Origin: Nostoc sp. S13
GTDB lineage: Bacteria; Cyanobacteriota; Cyanobacteriia; Cyanobacteriales; Nostocaceae
Reading direction: 5' to 3'
Length of the DNA stretch: 64,000 nucleotides
Assembly (NCBI RefSeq): GCF_029379315.1
Contig: NZ_JAQYWQ010000010.1
Coordinates: 1 to 64,000 of the forward strand
Shown here: positions 18,380-27,089 of the stretch, piece after piece
Layout: every line of letters begins with the position of its first letter
Position numbering within the stretch: the stretch's first letter is position 1
The notes under the pieces: generated by a model
Told to the model about the DNA's origin: nothing
The model's input: the letters and a program-made list of their open reading frames with translations, nothing else
Databases searched by the model: none
Position numbers and translations under genes: made by a program

Positions 18380-18976
18380 ATGACGACCCAAAGCAAATTA
18401 ACCGCAATTGTGCTAGCAGGCGGTAAGAGTTCTCGGATGGGTCAAGATAAAGCCTTGATTCCCATTCAAGGAGTGCCGTTGTTACAGCGAGTTTGTGGTA
18501 TTGCTCAAAGCTGTGCTGATGCTGTTTATGTAGTAACTCCTTGGCCAGAACGCTATCAAGACTTGCTTTTGTCTGGTTGCGAGTTTATCCGGGAGGTACC
18601 TTTGTCTGGAGAACCTCTAGCCCACGGGCCTCTAGTTGGATTTGCCCAAGGACTAGCCGAAGTGCAAACAGAATGGGTGTTGTTGCTAGCTTGCGATTTG
18701 CCGAGGTTGCGAGTTGAGGTGTTGCAAGATTGGGTAACTAAACTTGATAGTGTGGGAGATGATGCGATCGCAGCTTTAGCTGATCATCCCAAAGGCTGGG
18801 AACCTCTGTGTGGTTTCTATCGCCGTCACTGTCTACCACAACTTCTAGAGTTTATCAACCAAGGGGGGCGATCGTTTCAACAGTGGCTTCGGCAATATTT
18901 TGTAGAAGTTTTGCCCTTAGCAGAACCAGAAATGTTGTTTAACTGTAATACACCAGAGGACTTGGCTTTAAGTTAA
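18380..18976 (+). CDS. mobA: Molybdenum cofactor guanylyltransferase
   Basis: A 198-residue nucleotidyltransferase that transfers GMP to molybdopterin, giving the MGD cofactor used by nitrate reductase. The diagnostic N-terminal loop LAGGKSSRMGQDKAL is present, as is the mid-protein metal-binding LLLACDLPRL and the later HPKGWEPLCGFYRR strand. The length is normal for MobA. It stands alone; the stretch encoding AIAALADHPKGW has been copied into the chimeric pseudogene at 21.07 kb. Confidence 0.94.
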   Translation: MTTQSKLTAIVLAGGKSSRMGQDKALIPIQGVPLLQRVCGIAQSCADAVYVVTPWPERYQDLLLSGCEFIREVPLSGEPLAHGPLVGFAQGLAEVQTEWVLLLACDLPRLRVEVLQDWVTKLDSVGDDAIAALADHPKGWEPLCGFYRRHCLPQLLEFINQGGRSFQQWLRQYFVEVLPLAEPEMLFNCNTPEDLALS

Positions 18977-19009
18977 TTGAAAAAGAATACAGAATTTTTT
19001 TAACGAACT

Positions 19010-19090
19010 GCTAAAGACGCATACTCCTACGGAGAAGCAAGCTAGCAAGAGCGTCTGGTAGAGAAGTGGGGGCTACGCCTACGCCCATTT
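19010..19090. repeat. Short GC-rich dispersed repeat
   Basis: Contains the words CTACGGAGAAGCAAGCTAGC, AGAGCGTCTGGTAGAGAAG and GGGCTACGCCTACGCCC of the dispersed repeat family. It sits between mobA and the P450 remnant. Confidence 0.5.
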
Positions 19091-19113
19091 CAACTATTTC
19101 TCTAATAAAACAC

Positions 19114-19495
19114 TCAAGCTTTCCAGTCCATGTACCAACAGTGTTGGAATACTCTAAGAGTTTGGGTTGAGTCAACCCGAAGATTAGGAAATTCTTCCAG
19201 CAAAGCCTTCAGTGCAATCTTGGCTTCTAGTCGAGCAAAAGGTGCGTTCAAACAGAAATGAATTCCATTACCAAAGGCAAAATGTTTATTAGGTTGTCGA
19301 TCAACGATCAAGTGATCGGCATTCTCAAACCGAAGTTCATCTCGATTGGCAGAAATTATCCATGCCCGCACAAGTTGCCCTTGAGGAATTATCTGGTCTC
19401 TAATTTTGGTTTTCCCGACGCATTTTAGCCAGCCAGGGAAAAGGATTGAGCAGGAATTGTGAATCGGTCGGTAGGAATTGTAAATCGTTAGTCAT
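19114..19495 (-). pseudogene. Cytochrome P450 remnant with large internal deletion
   Basis: Both ends of a class-I-type P450 survive. At 19495 a good start (AAGGAG then ATG) opens MTNDLQFLPTDSQFLL, NPFPWLAKMRREN, the normal N-terminus, and runs into TAG at 19400-19402. In the next frame the C-terminal part follows immediately: KIRDQIIPQGQLVRAW, ISANRDELRFENADHL, then the heme-binding signature FAFGNGIHFCLNAPFARLEA with its Cys. Roughly 280 residues in the middle (I-helix, ExxR) are missing and the junction is out of frame. Asn replaces the usual Gly two residues after the heme Cys. It was a monooxygenase gene; it is now inactive. Confidence 0.8.
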
Positions 19496-19772
19496 GATAA
19501 ATCTCCTTGTGTAAAAAATTGCAGGTTGAACTGAGTCGGATGCTGTTACCATCTGGCACTTCATCGATTACGAGAAATCTGTTATGGAATTACGGAGTCA
19601 GGGGAAGAGCAATGTCTGCGACAAGACGTTCGCGTAGCGTCTCCGACAGGAGAAGCGTCTACGCGCTGACTCGAGATGTAATCAACACAGCTATGGCAAA
19701 AATCTCTACACGCAAACACCAAATTAGGAAAGCGCCCAAATCAAGCTTTTTTAAAACTGTCTTAATTACGAA
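19496..19772. other. Intergenic with dispersed repeat
   Basis: A gene-free stretch between the TetR regulator and the P450 remnant, presumably the former P450 control region. A GC-rich repeat (ACAAGACGTTCGCGTAGCGT and neighbours) lies at about 19620-19665. The open frame crossing it is not protein-like. Confidence 0.45.
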
Positions 19773-20336
19773 TTACTCTTGCGCCAGTTTTAGCAGAGTT
19801 TCAATGACCTGCTTTTGCAAAGACTCCTTTGGGACTCCAAGACCAAAGAGGTGGACGAAGGATAGACCATTAATCGCTAGACGAATCACGGTTGCCATCG
19901 CTGGATCGAGTCCACTTGCTTCAATTAGCCGTTGCCAATCAGCAAACTTTTCTTGAATTGGCTGAAGTAATTCTGGATTTTCAGCGATCGCTGCTAGCAA
20001 ACTGAATTGAATTGCAGTAGAGTGAGCATCAAAGTTTCCATGTGACCGGATATAGGCTCTTAGCCAATGTCCTGGTGTATTCGGTGCATCATCTTGCTCC
20101 AATTCATCCTCTAGTGATGTTGCCTTTTCATCAATTAGCTGTTGCAACATCCCAGCAATCAAGGCTTCTTTGTTGGGAAAGTGATAAAGTAATCCACCTT
20201 TACTGACACCTGCTTCGCGGGCAACTGCCTCCAACGTCAATGCCTTTGAACCATGAGCTACCATCACTCGCCCTGCTGCTTCTAGCAATGCATTACGGGT
20301 GACAGACGTAAATTTTGTTTTTTTGGTAGCAGTCAT
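19773..20336 (-). CDS. TetR/AcrR-family transcriptional regulator
   Basis: A 187-residue regulator. The N-terminal DNA-binding part reads NALLEAAGRVMVAHGSKALT, followed by the helix-turn-helix LEAVAREAGVSKGGLLYHFP. The C-terminal ligand and dimerisation domain has the conserved WLRAYIRSHG helix. It lies upstream of, and on the same strand as, the P450 remnant, so it may once have controlled that gene (inference). The start codon follows a GAGCTCTATG context without a strong Shine-Dalgarno. Confidence 0.9.
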   Translation of the reverse strand: MTATKKTKFTSVTRNALLEAAGRVMVAHGSKALTLEAVAREAGVSKGGLLYHFPNKEALIAGMLQQLIDEKATSLEDELEQDDAPNTPGHWLRAYIRSHGNFDAHSTAIQFSLLAAIAENPELLQPIQEKFADWQRLIEASGLDPAMATVIRLAINGLSFVHLFGLGVPKESLQKQVIETLLKLAQE

Positions 20337-20413
20337 AGAGCTTGAATGATGGAACTAGATAAATTGTCCGGTGAACACAGTTTATCTGGCAACGAGATTG
20401 TCAATATCTTCTC

Positions 20414-20626
20414 TCATTGCTTCATCTGTGGGGCAGCAAGGCTAGGATTAGATTTATTGGGTCTTGAGGCTCTGTTTGAAAATCGGTAGGATGTAATCAT
20501 ACAGTGTAAAGTTTCATCCAACAAATCTGTAGCACGTCGAACCTGCAAATTTTGAGACAGCAGCGAATTGCTATGGTAACTGAAAGCAGTTTGATTAGCA
20601 AAGGGATTTGCAATGGTAAACATCAT
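20414..20626 (-). CDS. Small hypothetical protein
   Basis: 70 residues from the double ATG at 20626 (MMFTIANPFANQTAFSYHSN, later NLQVRRATDLLDETLHCMI). Composition is protein-like and the C-terminus is polar and basic. No family is recognised. It overlaps only the chimeric remnant frame on the other strand, which is itself not a gene there. It could be a real small protein; evidence is limited to composition. Confidence 0.3.
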   Translation of the reverse strand: MMFTIANPFANQTAFSYHSNSLLSQNLQVRRATDLLDETLHCMITSYRFSNRASRPNKSNPSLAAPQMKQ

Positions 20627-20764
20627 ATTCTCAATCCAAGATTGATACAGATTGGATTCAAGTATCAACTATTAACTAACCGTCCAGACGGTAAGGCATC
20701 AATTAGGATAATTAATTTCTTGGAGAGTTACTCCTGTGCATTTTTCCAGACTCAGGACTCTCTT

Positions 20765-21103
20765 TGGTTAGAAAAAGCGTTGGCAAAGCCCACCCTAGGT
20801 ATCGCTATCCAAGATGAATTCAACGAATTTCTTTGGGGTGTAGAATTAGGGGGTTATCACAACACATCTAGTGATTTTAGTCAAGATTTAATTGTCACAG
20901 AGGGTAGTTATGCTGATAATGCTACACCAGCAGCGAATGGAATTGCGATCGCTAACCTTGTCCGTCTGCCGCTACTCACCGATAATCTAGATTATTTGGA
21001 TTTAGCAGAAATTGGCTTAAAAGCTTTTAGGAGTGTCATGCATCGCGCTCCCCAAGATTGTCCCAATGCGATCGCAGCTTTGGCTGATCATCCCAAAGGC
21101 TGG
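20765..21103 (+). pseudogene. Chimeric duplicate: YyaL-type fragment fused to mobA fragment
   Basis: Bases 20765-21065 are a diverged copy of the YyaL-type gene (bases about 17459-17740): WLEKA, then [50 protein letters not shown] ending. At 21066 the copy switches, at a GCGATCGC site, to a piece of mobA (bases 18762-18800; AIAALADHPKGW). About 20 extra bases are inserted near 20780. Both parents lie 3 kb upstream in the same order and strand, so a tandem duplication followed by deletion explains it. No complete domain remains. Confidence 0.75.
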
Positions 21104-21338
21104 CGCTTCATTTTTATAATTCTTAATATTTTTACTTATAATTTTACCTTCTCTGCGCCCACCGTACCTCTACTCGTTGGCGCAGCCTTTCGTAGAGGCT
21201 GTACTTGCACTCACAATCAAATCTCTACCTTAGCCATGAGGTATTGGCTGAGGTAGAAGCATTTTCAATTGCCGATTCCACAAAATAGCCCTAACGTGGA
21301 ACTGCTAACTATATATATTAAGGACGCGAGGAGTGATC

Positions 21339-21965
21339 ATGGGGCAGACACAGGAGCTAGGACAGATTATCATCCTGAATGGTGTCCCGCGATCGGGGAA
21401 GTCGAGCATTGTCGCAGTCATCCAGGAGACATTTGAGGGTGTGTGGATGAACTTGGGTGTCGATAGGTTTATGCAAATGACTCCCGCACGATACCTGCCT
21501 GGGATCGGTCTGCGGCCAGGAGGAGAACGCCAGGACATCGAACCCCTCGTTCCTATTCTGTACAGCGCCATGTATGAGTCCATCGCCGCCCACAGCCGCT
21601 TGGGTCTGAATATCGTGGTTGATGTCGGACACCATGACGCCTACGCAATAGAACGGGGCATTCTGGCCGATAGTGCCCGGCGTTTGAACGGATTGCCGGT
21701 CTTGTTTGTAGGCGTTCGCTGCCCCATCGAGATCATTATGGAACGACGACAAAACACGGGGTGGAACGTGGTCAGTACAGCCGACTCCTCGATGCCACGT
21801 CCGGTTCAGTTATGGCAACGTGAAGTCCACATTCCTGGCATCTATGACCTTGAAGTCGATACCTCGTTGTTAAGTTCGGGTGCGTGTGCCGAGGTGATAC
21901 GCCAGTACCTCGCAGATAGTCCAGCACCGTCGGCATTCCAACGACTCGCTGCACACCATACTTAA
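21339..21965 (+). CDS. Chloramphenicol phosphotransferase-like kinase
   Basis: A 208-residue P-loop kinase resembling chloramphenicol 3-O-phosphotransferase. It has Walker A in ILNGVPRSGKSSIV, the segment WMNLGVDRFMQMTPARYLPG near the substrate site, a VVDVGHHDAY strand and the basic lid VGVRCPIEIIMERR. ATG 21339 is preferred since GAGGAG lies 6-11 bases before it. Base use differs from its surroundings: GC-rich codons (CGC, CTG, ATC, GGC) and no GCGATCGC site. This suggests recent import from a GC-richer bacterium. The natural substrate is unknown; annotation as antibiotic resistance rests on family only. Confidence 0.8.
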   Translation: MGQTQELGQIIILNGVPRSGKSSIVAVIQETFEGVWMNLGVDRFMQMTPARYLPGIGLRPGGERQDIEPLVPILYSAMYESIAAHSRLGLNIVVDVGHHDAYAIERGILADSARRLNGLPVLFVGVRCPIEIIMERRQNTGWNVVSTADSSMPRPVQLWQREVHIPGIYDLEVDTSLLSSGACAEVIRQYLADSPAPSAFQRLAAHHT

Positions 21966-21993
21966 GCTGTAGTTATGACTGTGTTTAGTATAT

Positions 21994-22084
21994 TAAACAT
22001 CTGGTGAAATTAAATATGCGTTATCTAGAACCCTTGTAGAGACCCGAAATTCCGCGTCTCTACATTCTTTTTCGGAGATGTCTA
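21994..22084 (+). mobile_element. MITE family A, copy 2
   Basis: A 91-bp element. The left end TAAACATCTGG is diverged, the right end GGAGATGTCTA is perfect, and the inner palindrome GTAGAGACCCGAAATTCCGC has two changes. Same family as copies at 4639 and 28410. Confidence 0.75.
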
Positions 22085-22170
22085 TTTGGGATGAATTTGT
22101 AAACTGTATGATTCTATAAGGTGAAAGTTGAAAGGGAAATTCGATCCCTTTCAGTACTTCTGTAATCAGT

Positions 22171-23670
22171 CTACTTAACCCGACAGAATTTGCGATCGCT
22201 ATCACTCTCAGGATATTGCCAAGAATAGGCAAAATGGCTAACTCCCTTCAGTTGGGGGGCAAATTGGCGAAGTGCCTGCATTTGCGCTTCTAGGGATGGA
22301 CGATTAGTGATGGGTTTTCCCCACTGACCAGCTAAAGCCGGGATTATCTGCGTACCCGGTTTTGCCATACTCAAAACCCGTTGCACTTGCGCCACAATAC
22401 AACTGACATCACCGCAAGTCGCATATAACATCGGATGCCACTCTAATGTAGTGGGAAACCGATCCCAAGGTTGCAAACGGGAATCATACCCTTGTCCTAC
22501 AGTTTGATTGCCCTCAGGGAAAAACACCACTCCTGTGGGAATATTTTGCTGCTTTGCTGGATAACTGCCTATGGTAACAAAATCTAGAATTCCTTGCATA
22601 GCGTGGGCAACGGCAAGCTGCCACAACTCCCATTGCAAAAGTGGTTGTCTGTCGATTGCAGGCAGGATTGACTTTGGCGCTGGTGGAAGAATACGTCCTT
22701 GCCAGAGGGGTTCTCCTTCCTGGGGATAAAGTTTATCGATTTCGGTTATATCTGTGCCAGTGATGTATCCCTTACTCAAAAAGCGGCGAATTAAGTCCAG
22801 CCCTTTGTAATTCTGTGCCCGTTTGAATAAAGCTTCTTGGGTTGCAGGACTAAATAGCCATAAATCTGAAACTTTGGTGGCGATAGAATCACTTCCTGCT
22901 TGTCGCGGATAACGCACGTAATCAAATAGCAAGCCATCTGGGCGACGGCGCAAAATTTCTTTAACTAATTGGTAGTAGTCGCGTTTTGCTTGCAAGTTGT
23001 AGGGGTCGATAAATACTTGAGAGCCATTATCTACAACATATAGGCTCGTTTGACCTTTGCCATTACGAGCGATCGCATCTTCTCGATTTCGGCGCTGGGC
23101 GTAAGTATAGCCGAAATTTATGGTAAACATCCACGCGTAGACCTTCAAACCGCGTTGCCGACCTTTTTTAATTGCTGTGGCAAGTATATCGGTGTTTTCT
23201 GCTCCTGGAGTGCGAATCACAGCAGGCCAAACCGTCGGGTTAGCTTTTGCTGGCAATAATACCTGTCCGTCGTAAAATACTTCCAAATAAACTTGGTTAT
23301 AGCCACGGTTAACAATCCGATCCATAATCTGATCAATTGTTCCTGGCCGAATGTCACAGGGATACAAGCGTAACCAAATGGCTTGGATTTGCGGCCAAGT
23401 CCGAGTGCGGCATTCCTGTAATTCCTCTCCCTGTTTTTCTACCATATTTTGGTAACGCGTTTCAGCATCTTGATTGCCTTTGAGGGCTGATAAACGTAAG
23501 TTTTCTTTTTCTTGCACCGCCGTTGATGATAACTGACAATACTCAGTTCCTTGCGCCCTTGCTGCTTCGCTCTCAAAGTTGGGGAGCAAGGAACTACTAG
23601 TGAAAACAACAGCGAATAGGCACCGCCAAAATAATGTTACTCTTGCAACGTTCAAGGGATGGTTAGACAT
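22171..23670 (-). CDS. Secreted glycoside hydrolase-like protein (GHL10/DUF187)
   Basis: A 499-residue protein with an N-terminal signal segment (hydrophobic residues about 8-28). A family-10-like TIM-barrel hydrolase domain follows from about residue 85 to the end. Conserved pieces are IWLRLYPCDIRPGTIDQIMD, GYNQVYLEVFYDGQVLLPAK, GLKVYAWMFTINFGYTY, RRPDGLLFDYVRYPR and the C-terminal PGTQIIPALAGQWGKP. This group is common in cyanobacteria and is thought to act on cell-wall or sheath polysaccharide, without a demonstrated substrate. It stands alone, divergent from the binding-protein gene. Confidence 0.8.
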   Translation of the reverse strand: MSNHPLNVARVTLFWRCLFAVVFTSSSLLPNFESEAARAQGTEYCQLSSTAVQEKENLRLSALKGNQDAETRYQNMVEKQGEELQECRTRTWPQIQAIWLRLYPCDIRPGTIDQIMDRIVNRGYNQVYLEVFYDGQVLLPAKANPTVWPAVIRTPGAENTDILATAIKKGRQRGLKVYAWMFTINFGYTYAQRRNREDAIARNGKGQTSLYVVDNGSQVFIDPYNLQAKRDYYQLVKEILRRRPDGLLFDYVRYPRQAGSDSIATKVSDLWLFSPATQEALFKRAQNYKGLDLIRRFLSKGYITGTDITEIDKLYPQEGEPLWQGRILPPAPKSILPAIDRQPLLQWELWQLAVAHAMQGILDFVTIGSYPAKQQNIPTGVVFFPEGNQTVGQGYDSRLQPWDRFPTTLEWHPMLYATCGDVSCIVAQVQRVLSMAKPGTQIIPALAGQWGKPITNRPSLEAQMQALRQFAPQLKGVSHFAYSWQYPESDSDRKFCRVK

Positions 23671-23910
23671 ACCTACCAGTAGATGGACACATTAATCATC
23701 GACTCCAATTCAGATAATTGTGGGCAATGTGTATCGAATTATATAGTTAAGTAGTAAGGGTTTTAAAACCTATTTTTTTAAGACTGCCAAAGACCTATTT
23801 GTGTTGCCGCATTTTTTATCAAGACATAAACGCATACAGGGCAGTATAAAACAGCTGAATACAAAGCAAGTTTAGTCTGCTGCCATTTTTACCCCAGAAG
23901 GAATTTTAAT

Positions 23911-24846
23911 ATGCATCGTCGTTGGCTCTTATCTGCTTTAGCACTTTTGATCAGTATAGTTTTAGCTGCTTGCACGACTGCAACCACTCAGCAGCCACAA
24001 ATAAAAGTCACAAACCCTACTGAGACAACAAATACAAATTCTCAGCAATTACCAAAAGGATCAGCAAAAAGAGTTGTTGCTCTTTCTTCTCTTTCTGCTG
24101 ACATTATCTTTCGACTCGATCAAACAAAAATTGTCGGAATCACTGGTAGCAGATTATTTAAGAATGATTCCAGATTCCAGAATATTCCCCGTGTTAGTGA
24201 AGGTCAAAGTCCGCCAAATTTAGAAAAAGTGGTGGCACTCAAACCTGATTTAGTTATTGGTGCAGAAGGTTTTTCTAACATCCCAATTCAAAAACTTCAG
24301 CAGCTAGGAATTCCGACCTTTCTCACTAAGGTGAATAACTGGGAGTCTTTAGAAGAACTTACTAAAACACTTGCTAAATCAATTGACGCTGATCCTCAGC
24401 CTTTATTAAATCGTTATAAAACTTTCTTACCAGAAAAACCAACTCAGGGTTTTTCTACTCTAGCGTTGGTTAGTCGTCAACCAATTTTAGCGCCGAATAA
24501 AAATAGTTGGGCAGGGGATTTGCTAGCGAAATTCCAGACGAAAAATATAGCAGCAGATTTACAAGGAAAAAGTCCAATTGCTGGCTATGTGACGCTTTCG
24601 GCTGAGAAAGTTTTAGAAGCAAATCCAGAGGTAATAATTTTGGTTAATCCCCCGCAAGGGAATTCGGAAGTAGCGCTTTTAGATTCGCTGAAAAAGGAAG
24701 CTTTTTGGCAGCAACTGCAAGCAACTAAAAATAACCGAGTCTATGTGTTTGATTATTATGGTCTGGTGAATCCAGGTAGTATAGATGCAATTGAAAAGGC
24801 TTGTCAGCAGCTTAAGCAAGCGCTGTTTGCACCACAGGGTACTTAG
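23911..24846 (+). CDS. ABC transporter substrate-binding lipoprotein (Fe-siderophore/cobalamin type)
   Basis: A 311-residue class III binding protein. A lipobox ending in Cys21 (ISIVLAAC) makes it membrane-attached. Two lobes follow, joined by a long helix: KRVVALSSLSADIIFRLDQT, VALKPDLVIGAEGF in lobe 1 and LEANPEVIILVNPP in lobe 2. The fold is that of FecB/BtuF/FepB proteins. No permease or ATPase gene is adjacent, so this is an orphan subunit. Siderophore-iron, heme or cobalamin are all possible ligands. An iron role would fit the nearby FTR1 cluster but is not shown. Confidence 0.85.
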   Translation: MHRRWLLSALALLISIVLAACTTATTQQPQIKVTNPTETTNTNSQQLPKGSAKRVVALSSLSADIIFRLDQTKIVGITGSRLFKNDSRFQNIPRVSEGQSPPNLEKVVALKPDLVIGAEGFSNIPIQKLQQLGIPTFLTKVNNWESLEELTKTLAKSIDADPQPLLNRYKTFLPEKPTQGFSTLALVSRQPILAPNKNSWAGDLLAKFQTKNIAADLQGKSPIAGYVTLSAEKVLEANPEVIILVNPPQGNSEVALLDSLKKEAFWQQLQATKNNRVYVFDYYGLVNPGSIDAIEKACQQLKQALFAPQGT

Positions 24847-25036
24847 CTCAATAATGGGAGAACGTCGCAGTCAATCAAGGATGCATTTATCGGAGGTGAT
24901 GACAATAGTGATCGCTTCTCTACCAGATGCTGGGCGTAGCTTGCTTTCTCGTAGGGGTACGCCAACGCCAAGGGCGATCGCATTTCATGGTAATGATAAA
25001 AGTCAACACAGCACTGGTCGAACTTACGTTAATTAT

Positions 25037-25128
25037 AGGACTTACGCACAAGTTACGGAATAGCTAACCGCTCTAGGCGCAGAGGACACCGAGAAATCAG
25101 AGTTTGAGAGATATTTTGCGTAAGTCCT
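25037..25128. mobile_element. MITE family B (AGGACTTACGCA ends), short copy
   Basis: A 92-bp element with perfect 12-bp inverted ends AGGACTTACGCA / TGCGTAAGTCCT, lying three bases after the amidase remnant's stop codon. The same ends bound a longer element at 41071-41402. Confidence 0.8.
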
Positions 25129-25400
25129 GAATTACTTGAAAACATTTGTATTCAATTCCAATGGCATGATAAAAGGAGAAACGCTTTCGTAAGCTTTAGC
25201 TGCTTGCAATACCAGTAAATCTCTATATTTCGCAGCAACAATTTGCATTCCTACAGGCAAACCATTTGTAGTGAAGCCACAAGGTACAGACGCAGCAGGT
25301 TGTTGTGTGAGATTAAAAGGATAGGTAAAAGGCACCCAATCGCGTTGCGGATTCTCGATAGATGATTGGGGTCTGTTTTGTCCAACTGGAAAAGCGACTG

Positions 25401-25528
25401 TAAGTAGGTAGGCACAATTAAAGGAAACTACATAAACTTATGTAAAGCATCAAAAACGCTTTAAATATAAGCTTTTAAGCGATTTAGATTTCTTAATTTA
25501 GTTGTATTTTTTAGCGCCCACCTACTTA
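25401..25528. mobile_element. MITE inserted in the amidase gene
   Basis: 128 bp with inverted ends TAAGTAGGTAGGCAC / GCGCCCACCTACTTA (13 of 15 match), TA at both borders. Removing it and one TA restores the amidase codons ACC TTA CCT ACA GTC GCT, which proves the insertion point and a TA target duplication. Confidence 0.85.
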
Positions 25529-25728
25529 GGTAAGGTAGGAGTAATCAGTAAATCATAGTTTTCATGAAAGCGTTGCATTTGTCGTCCCAATGCTTCACGA
25601 GCATCTTAGCGCTCTTTTATTACTCTCATGAGAGTATAATTAATTACTAACAGTTTAACTTAGCAAGGGTATTTAATTGGGTTCAAGAACGGCTACCTCC
25701 ACGATCACCGTGGTAGATCAGTACTGCG

Positions 25729-26532
25729 ATGCCTATAGAGATTTGTTTCCACTTATTGAGGACATTTGAGAATTTTAAACATCTTCATGCTGGGATGTTA
25801 TCTGATATAAAGCGTAAATCTTTACCAGAAATAGCGAAAGCAGTAGGTTTACATGATGCACAACCACTGCAAAACTTCCTTACGAATTCACCTTGGTCAG
25901 TAGTTGCTTTACGAGAGAGACGTTTAGAACTGACTCTCTTAATGTTAGAGGGACGTTCATTTAAGTTAGTAATTGATGAAACTGGAGATAAAAAGAAAGG
26001 GAAGCATACAGATTACGTTGCGAGACAATATATTGGGAACTTGGGGAAAGTTGATAATGGAATTGTCTCAGTTAATGCTTATGGAGTATTAGGAGACTTG
26101 ACTTTCCCTTTAATATTTTTAATATATAAACCACGAAAAAGACTCGAAGTAGGAGGAGTCTATAAAACTAAACCTCAATTGGCAGTCGAAATAATTGAGG
26201 CATTGCTCAAAATTGGATTTAATTTTGATTTGGTTTTAGCGGATAGTCTTTATGGAGAAAGTCCAACATTTATTGCTGTGTTATCCAAGTACGAAAAACA
26301 TTATTTATTAGCGATAAGAAGTAATCATCGAGAGTTTAGCTTGCCAGATCAAGAGGCTAAGTATGGTGTGTGGCAAGAGTTTGAGCGGAAATTTAGTGAT
26401 GGAAAGTCAGAAAAAAGATATATACAACAGATAAATGAAAGCGAATCTAGACTGATGTCTAAATATCGTGCATACCTCATTAATTCTTGCTCAAAAGCTT
26501 TTGGTATACGGATTGTACTCGTTTGTTTATGA
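25729..26532 (+). pseudogene. IS701-family transposase, C-terminally truncated
   Basis: 267 codons open. The first 235 match the IS701 DDE transposase pattern: FKLVIDETGDKKKGKHTDYV with the first catalytic Asp, ARQYIGNLGKVDNGIVSVNA, YGVLGDLTFPLIFLIY and LVLADSLYGESPTFI with the second Asp. After SEKRYIQQI the reading turns into unrelated sequence shared antisense with the CopG-like fragment, so the catalytic Glu region and the last 120-150 residues are missing. The product cannot be active alone but the ends could still be moved in trans. Confidence 0.8.
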
Positions 26533-26624
26533 TTCCATGTAGATTTTCTGCCAGATTTTTCTCTATACCCTCCCCAGCTAGGGTTTAAGGCTTTTTTAGT
26601 AGTTTTTTTATTCACATTCAACAT
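26440..26624 (-). pseudogene. CopG-like small DNA-binding protein, truncated
   Basis: The frame opens at 26624 with MLNVNKKTTKKALNPSWGGY and continues EKSGRKSTWNHKQTSTIRIP, KAFEQELMRYARYLD. This is the N-terminal form of small cyanobacterial proteins with a GRKSTWNH core followed by a ribbon-helix-helix-like TIRIP strand. After ARYLD the frame runs into the antisense of the transposase. The two genes were joined tail-to-tail by a deletion within the IS. Confidence 0.55.
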
Positions 26625-27089
26625 GATTTTGTGGCTTAATCATGTTACCTCTAATCTATGCCATGCCTTGGTTTTTTCACACATATATTTGATTACTTGC
26701 CAATATTTCCGACATAGTAGCGCCTGTATTATTCACAGCCTTCAAGGAATTTCAAGAATCTCAGCAAATCACAGCATTTTTCTCTCACCAGAGACATAAA
26801 AGAGCGTTAGGCGCTGAGATATTCTGCTAGTGTGATGCCATCACCTTCTTTGGCAATTAAGAGCAAGCCTTCTTCAATGACAGCTTGTTGTTCTGGACTA
26901 AAGCCACGCAGTAACTTGGCTGCACCAGCTTGCCACAAGGTTTGGAAAATACTGCGGGGATTTGCAAAACCAGGATCGACTTCTTCAACAACAGCATCAA
27001 GTTTGGCAAAAATATCAACTGCGGCTTTAACTAAGGCAGCTACTTCTGGCTCGACATCAGCGTAGCCAAAGTTAGGGCTGTAAGCGTTA

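Larger units (their letters stand above)
25610..26806 (+). mobile_element. IS701-type insertion sequence, defective
   Basis: 1197 bp bounded by related inverted ends: CGCTCTTTTATTACTCTC on the left, and the right end read inward as CGCTCTTTTATGTCTCTG. It is flanked on both sides by TTAG (25606-25609 and 26807-26810; CTAA on the other strand). A 4-bp duplication of the YTNA type is a hallmark of IS701. It contains a 3'-truncated transposase and a convergent CopG-like fragment. It sits inside the amidase remnant. Confidence 0.85.

Noticed and set aside
19507-19956. Plus-strand frame of 149 codons
   Set aside because: Antisense to the well-supported TetR gene and to repeats.
24785-25063. Plus-strand frame after the binding-protein gene
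   Set aside because: Overlaps the true gene end in another frame and continues through repeats and MITE B.
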